Assembly: GCA_003225175.1 (NCBI GenBank)
Contig: QIBA01000041.1
Location: 1 to 64,000, forward strand
DNA from: Acidobacteriota bacterium
Lineage (GTDB): Bacteria; Acidobacteriota; Terriglobia; Terriglobales; Acidobacteriaceae
Reading direction: 5' to 3'
DNA: 64,000 nucleotides
The notes below the pieces were generated by a model. It had not been told where the DNA came from. It worked only from the letters and a program-made list of their open reading frames with translations, and searched no databases. Both the position numbers and the translations under genes were made by a program. This document shows, in pieces, positions 60,599 to 64,000 of the stretch; position 1 is the first letter of the stretch, and the number at the start of each line of letters is the position of its first letter.

Positions 60599-63031
60599 AT
60601 GGCCATCCAAATCAGCAAAGTTGCCGTTTTAGGCGCGGGAACCATGGGCTCCCGCATCGCTGCACATTTCGCCAACGCCGGAGTCCCCAGCTACCTGCTC
60701 GACATCGTTCCTCCCGGCGCTTCACCAGCAAAGCCGGGAGAGGGCAGTCCTGAGCGCGACAAGATTGTGGCTGCGGGACTCGAAGGCGCCAAGAAATCGA
60801 AGCCTGCCGCCTTCTTCGATCCTTCGCTGGCAAGGCTGATCAAGACCGGCAATTTCGAAGACGATCTCAAACTGCTCGCCGACGCCGATTGGATCATCGA
60901 AGCCGTCGCCGAAAACCTCGAGATCAAGCGCACGCTACTCAAGAAAGTCGAAGCTGTACGCAAGCCATCGGCGATCGTGACGACGAACACCAGCGGCCTG
61001 CCCGTCGGCAGCATCGTCGACGGTTTCAGCGAGGCATTTCGCCGCAATTGGTTCGGTACGCATTTTTTCAATCCCCCGCGATACATGCGCCTATTGGAGA
61101 TCATTCCAACTCCCGATTCCGATCCCGCGGCCATGCAAGCAATCGCGCAGTTTTGCGATCAGCGTTTGGGCAAGGCGATCGTTCAGGCCAAGGATACGCC
61201 GAACTTCATTGCCAACCGTATTGGCACATTTTCAGTGCTGAACGTGATGCGCATCATGCAGGAGATGGGACTGTCAATTGAAGAGGTTGACGCGCTCACC
61301 GGCTCTGCGGTCGGGTGGCCGAAGTCCGCGACCTTCCGCACCATCGACCTGGTTGGTCTCGACATCCTAGGACATGTCGTCAGCAACATGACGAAGAGCG
61401 TGAAGGATGAACGCTCCGAGTTGAAACTGCCAACGTTCTACGGGCAGATGCTGGAACGCAAGTGGCTCGGCGACAAAACCAAACAAGGCTTCTACAAGAA
61501 GAGCAAATCGGCAACAGGCGAAGAAGAACGCCTCGCACTTGACTGGAGAGACCTCGAATATCACCCACGCGGAAAGGCCAGGTTCCAACTGCTCGAAATG
61601 GCCAAGAATGTGGATTCGCCGGCCGAGCGGCTAAAGATGCTTGTGAACGCCGATCCGCGGGATAAAGCCGCGCAGTTCTATTGGACGTCACTCTCGGAGT
61701 TGTGGACCTACGCTGCCAATCGCATTCCCGAGATCTCCGACACAATCGTCGAAATTGATCGAGCCATGCGCACTGGCTTCAACTGGGAAATGGGGCCGTT
61801 TGAGATGTGGGATGCTGCAGGAGTTGCCTCGACTGTAGAACGGATGAAGAACGAAGGGCGGCTGGTCGCAGCAAATCCGGAAAAGCTTCTGGCAAGCGGC
61901 AAGGCCTCCTGGTATGCCGATGACAAGGCTTCATCCTCGGGACGCAGCTACTTCGATCTGAAGACTTCAAGCTATCGCCCGCTGGAAGTGCCCGAAGGCG
62001 TCTGGTCAGTGATGGTCGCGAAGAAGTGCAACGGAGTGGTGAAGAAGAACGCTTCCACCTCGCTGGTTGATCTGGGAGACGGAGTCGCTGCCATCGAGTT
62101 CCACTCCAAGATGAATTCATTGGGTGCTGACATCGTTCAGTTCGTAACGCAAAACCTGAAGCCGGGCAGCGCGGCATTGAATCAGTTCGACGCCTTCGTC
62201 ATCACCAACGACGCGCAGCATTTCTCCGTCGGCGCCAATATCATGCTTCTCCTTATGGCGATTCAGGAAAGCGAATGGGATGAGGTTGACCTCGCCATTC
62301 GTGGCTTCCAAGGCATGACGCAAGCCATCAAGTTCTGTCCTAAGCCGGTTGTATCTGGTCCATTTGGAATGTGCCTCGGCGGTGGCACAGAGGTCAGCCT
62401 GCATGCTGCCTCCCGTCAACCTCATGCCGAACTCTACATGGGCTTGGTCGAGGTCGGAGTCGGACTCCTGCCAGGCGGGGGCGGATGCAAGGAGATGTTG
62501 CTGCGCGCGATTGACGCTTCGACCAGCATTCGGCCTGCAGGACGCGGCGAATCCGTGGAACTGATGGAGGCGATGAAGAAGAACTTCGAGACCATTGCCA
62601 TGGCCAAGGTCTCAACCTCCGCGGCCGAGGCGCGCAACCTAGGCTTCCTCTCTCAAGCCGATGTGGTGACGATGAATCGCGAGAGGCTAGTTACCGATGC
62701 GAAGCGTCGTGCACTCGAGCTGGTGAAAGAGGGTTATAGTGCACCCGTGATGCGGACCGATGTGCCGGCTCCCGGAGAAAGCATCCTGGCGACGCTGAAG
62801 CTCGGCGTTCATCTAATGAGGCAGGGCGAGTACATCAGCGACCACGAAGTGAAGATCGGGAACAAGGTCGCAGAGGTAATCTGCGGCGGAAATATTACGC
62901 CGGGAATGCCGGTCAGTGAGCAGTATTTGTTGGACTTGGAACGGGAAGCGTTTAAATCGCTGTGCGGTGAGAAAAAGACTCAGGAACGTATCCAGTACAC
63001 GTTGAAAACAGGGAAGACTCTGAGGAATTGA
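60599..63031 (+). CDS. 3-hydroxyacyl-CoA dehydrogenase/enoyl-CoA hydratase fusion (FadB/FadJ-like)
   Basis: The protein of about 810 residues (from 60599) catalyses the hydratase and dehydrogenase steps of beta-oxidation. It has the dehydrogenase first: ISKVAVLGAGTMGSRIAAHFANAGVP (NAD site), WIIEAVAENLEIKR, NTSGLPVGSI and GTHFFNPPRYMRLLEIIP (dehydrogenase core). The C-terminal half is crotonase-like: GVAAIEFHSKMNSLGADIV and MCLGGGTEVSLHAASRQPHAELYMGLVEVGVGLLPGGGGCKEM. This domain order is the reverse of E. coli FadB and matches the Acidobacteriota/Bacillus FadN-like type. The start is uncertain: ATG codons at 60599, 60566 and 60500 are all in frame. It is followed by the thiolase gene 87 bases away. 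Confidence 0.9.
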   Translation: MAIQISKVAVLGAGTMGSRIAAHFANAGVPSYLLDIVPPGASPAKPGEGSPERDKIVAAGLEGAKKSKPAAFFDPSLARLIKTGNFEDDLKLLADADWIIEAVAENLEIKRTLLKKVEAVRKPSAIVTTNTSGLPVGSIVDGFSEAFRRNWFGTHFFNPPRYMRLLEIIPTPDSDPAAMQAIAQFCDQRLGKAIVQAKDTPNFIANRIGTFSVLNVMRIMQEMGLSIEEVDALTGSAVGWPKSATFRTIDLVGLDILGHVVSNMTKSVKDERSELKLPTFYGQMLERKWLGDKTKQGFYKKSKSATGEEERLALDWRDLEYHPRGKARFQLLEMAKNVDSPAERLKMLVNADPRDKAAQFYWTSLSELWTYAANRIPEISDTIVEIDRAMRTGFNWEMGPFEMWDAAGVASTVERMKNEGRLVAANPEKLLASGKASWYADDKASSSGRSYFDLKTSSYRPLEVPEGVWSVMVAKKCNGVVKKNASTSLVDLGDGVAAIEFHSKMNSLGADIVQFVTQNLKPGSAALNQFDAFVITNDAQHFSVGANIMLLLMAIQESEWDEVDLAIRGFQGMTQAIKFCPKPVVSGPFGMCLGGGTEVSLHAASRQPHAELYMGLVEVGVGLLPGGGGCKEMLLRAIDASTSIRPAGRGESVELMEAMKKNFETIAMAKVSTSAAEARNLGFLSQADVVTMNRERLVTDAKRRALELVKEGYSAPVMRTDVPAPGESILATLKLGVHLMRQGEYISDHEVKIGNKVAEVICGGNITPGMPVSEQYLLDLEREAFKSLCGEKKTQERIQYTLKTGKTLRN

Positions 63032-63032
63032 A

Positions 63033-63102
63033 CGCGGAGGACGCAGAAGACACAGAGTGAATGGATTAGTCCATGCTCTTCTGTGTTCCCTGTCCTCTGT
63101 GG
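63033..63102. repeat. Inverted repeat between fadB-like and thiolase genes
   Basis: Imperfect inverted arms 63033-63057 and 63076-63102 (gcggaggacgcagaagacac and its complement-like partner) flank an 18-base loop. It may be a REP-type element, and it fills most of the gap between the two genes. Confidence 0.55.
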
Positions 63103-63118
63103 TAAAGAGGTTTGATTT

Positions 63119-64000
63119 ATGCGTGAAGTAGTCATAGCTAGTGCGGTGCGAACGCCAGTTGGCCGAGCCTACAAGGGCGGTCTGCGCGCGACGCGTCCGG
63201 ACGATATGGCCGCGGTTGCAATCAAGGGCGCTCTCGCTCGAGTGCCGCAACTTGATGCAAAAGAGATCGAAGACGTGATCCTCGGCTGCGCAATGCCTGA
63301 GGCAGAGCAGGGAATGAATGTCGCGCGGATTGCAGCGCTGCGAGCAGGGCTTCCGGTTGAATCCTCGGCGATGACAATTAATCGCTTCTGCTCTTCTGGA
63401 TTGCAGTCCATCGCAATGGCCGCTGAACGCATCATGTCCGGCGGAGCTGATGTGATCCTCGCTGGTGGTGTGGAATCGATGACCATGATTCCCATGGGAG
63501 GAAACAAGGTCAGCGCGAATCCCTGGCTCATAGAGAACTATCCCGACGCATACCTTTCCATGGGACTCACGGCCGAACGACTGGCACAGCGCTTCGGAAT
63601 TACCCGCGAGCAGGCTGATGAATTCTCGTTGGCAAGTCACCAAAAAGCGATGGCGGCGATCGCTGCCGGCAAATTCAACGATGAACTCGTTCCTGTGACG
63701 GTGAGTTTCACTACTCCAAACGGCAGCAAACCAAAGCGCATCGACATCGAGTTCAAGATGGACGACGGTCCACGTGCCGATACATCAATCGAAGCGCTCT
63801 CGGCGTTGAAGCCAGCCTTCCACGCGAAGGGAACCGTGACCGCCGGTAATTCTTCACAAATGTCAGATGGCGCAGCGGCTGCCGTCGTCATGTCGGTAGA
63901 ACGTGCGCAGGCACTTGGCATCAAGCCTTTGGCGCGCTACGTTGCATTTGCGACTGCCGGATACAAGCCGGAAGAGATGGGTATTGGTCCGGTGTATGCA
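63119..64000 (+). CDS. Acetyl-CoA acyltransferase (thiolase), 3' end beyond the window
   Basis: The first 294 codons of a thiolase, cut by the window edge. The N-terminus is MREVVIASAVRTPVGRAYKGG. The nucleophilic Cys91 sits in NRFCSSGLQS, followed by the GGVESMTMIPMGG and NSSQMSDGAAA motifs. It should catalyse the thiolytic cleavage that completes beta-oxidation of acyl-CoA with the fadB-like enzyme upstream. The ATG at 63119 fits the family start. The second half, with the remaining Cys and His catalytic residues, lies outside. Confidence 0.95.
   Translation, partial: MREVVIASAVRTPVGRAYKGGLRATRPDDMAAVAIKGALARVPQLDAKEIEDVILGCAMPEAEQGMNVARIAALRAGLPVESSAMTINRFCSSGLQSIAMAAERIMSGGADVILAGGVESMTMIPMGGNKVSANPWLIENYPDAYLSMGLTAERLAQRFGITREQADEFSLASHQKAMAAIAAGKFNDELVPVTVSFTTPNGSKPKRIDIEFKMDDGPRADTSIEALSALKPAFHAKGTVTAGNSSQMSDGAAAAVVMSVERAQALGIKPLARYVAFATAGYKPEEMGIGPVYA

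Overview
The window looks like chromosomal DNA of a soil Acidobacteriota bacterium (class Terriglobia, Koribacter-like). This rests on moderate GC, many secreted TPR, DUF3857 and TonB-type proteins, a lone Ku gene, a tandem MoxR/VWA pair and dispersed perfect palindromes between genes. The taxon is inferred from gene style and not proven. There is no rRNA, CRISPR array or intact mobile element. The only RNA gene seen is a tRNA-Asn, with a decayed integrase tail beside it.

Layout. 1-2370: a TonB-like secreted protein, an integrase remnant, tRNA-Asn(GTT) and an empty stretch. 2372-22597: mostly housekeeping genes. These are prolyl oligopeptidase, rarA with a SpoU-type rRNA methyltransferase, tsaC with a YdcF-like gene, a degenerate cyclase-fold protein, a D-aminoacylase-like amidohydrolase, a DUF92 membrane protein, ku, mnmA, two small envelope proteins, an M20 peptidase, a SprT-like protein, and the run uvrA-TPR-two secreted proteins. 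23050-37899: a sigma-54 activator with a degenerate receiver, followed by a 13-kb, ten-gene co-directional sugar cluster: methyltransferase, clan GH-A hydrolase-like protein, two NAD-sugar epimerases, B12-type radical SAM protein, GT4, three CgeB-like glycosyltransferases, a second GT4 and a glycogen-debranching-type glucosidase. Many of its gene junctions overlap by 1-13 bases, so it is very probably one transcription unit. It appears to build or remodel an unidentified glycan and is the best candidate here for an undescribed system.

38026-52057: a CDGSH protein, a VWA/MoxR-type ATPase pair, a LON-domain protein, an SDR, an ECF sigma/anti-sigma pair next to a secreted PrxQ-type peroxiredoxin, a Gly/Tyr-rich secreted protein, an NDUFA9-like protein, a BON lipoprotein, lolA-uvrC, a dead DUF433/DUF5615 toxin-antitoxin pair, a small membrane protein and a DUF59 protein. 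52068-60353: two very large DUF3857/transglutaminase-fold proteins in tandem, a secreted repeat protein, and a LuxR-type regulator whose receiver lacks the phosphorylation site. 60463-64000: a fatty-acid beta-oxidation operon (fadB-like, then a thiolase running off the window), headed by a sigma-70-like promoter with a near-consensus Bacillus FadR-type palindrome inside its spacer.

Recurring themes are signalling or enzyme proteins that have lost catalytic residues (two receivers, a cyclase, an amidohydrolase, a transglutaminase and a Walker B motif), and palindromic repeats sitting right after stop codons, one of which supplies the lolA stop codon.
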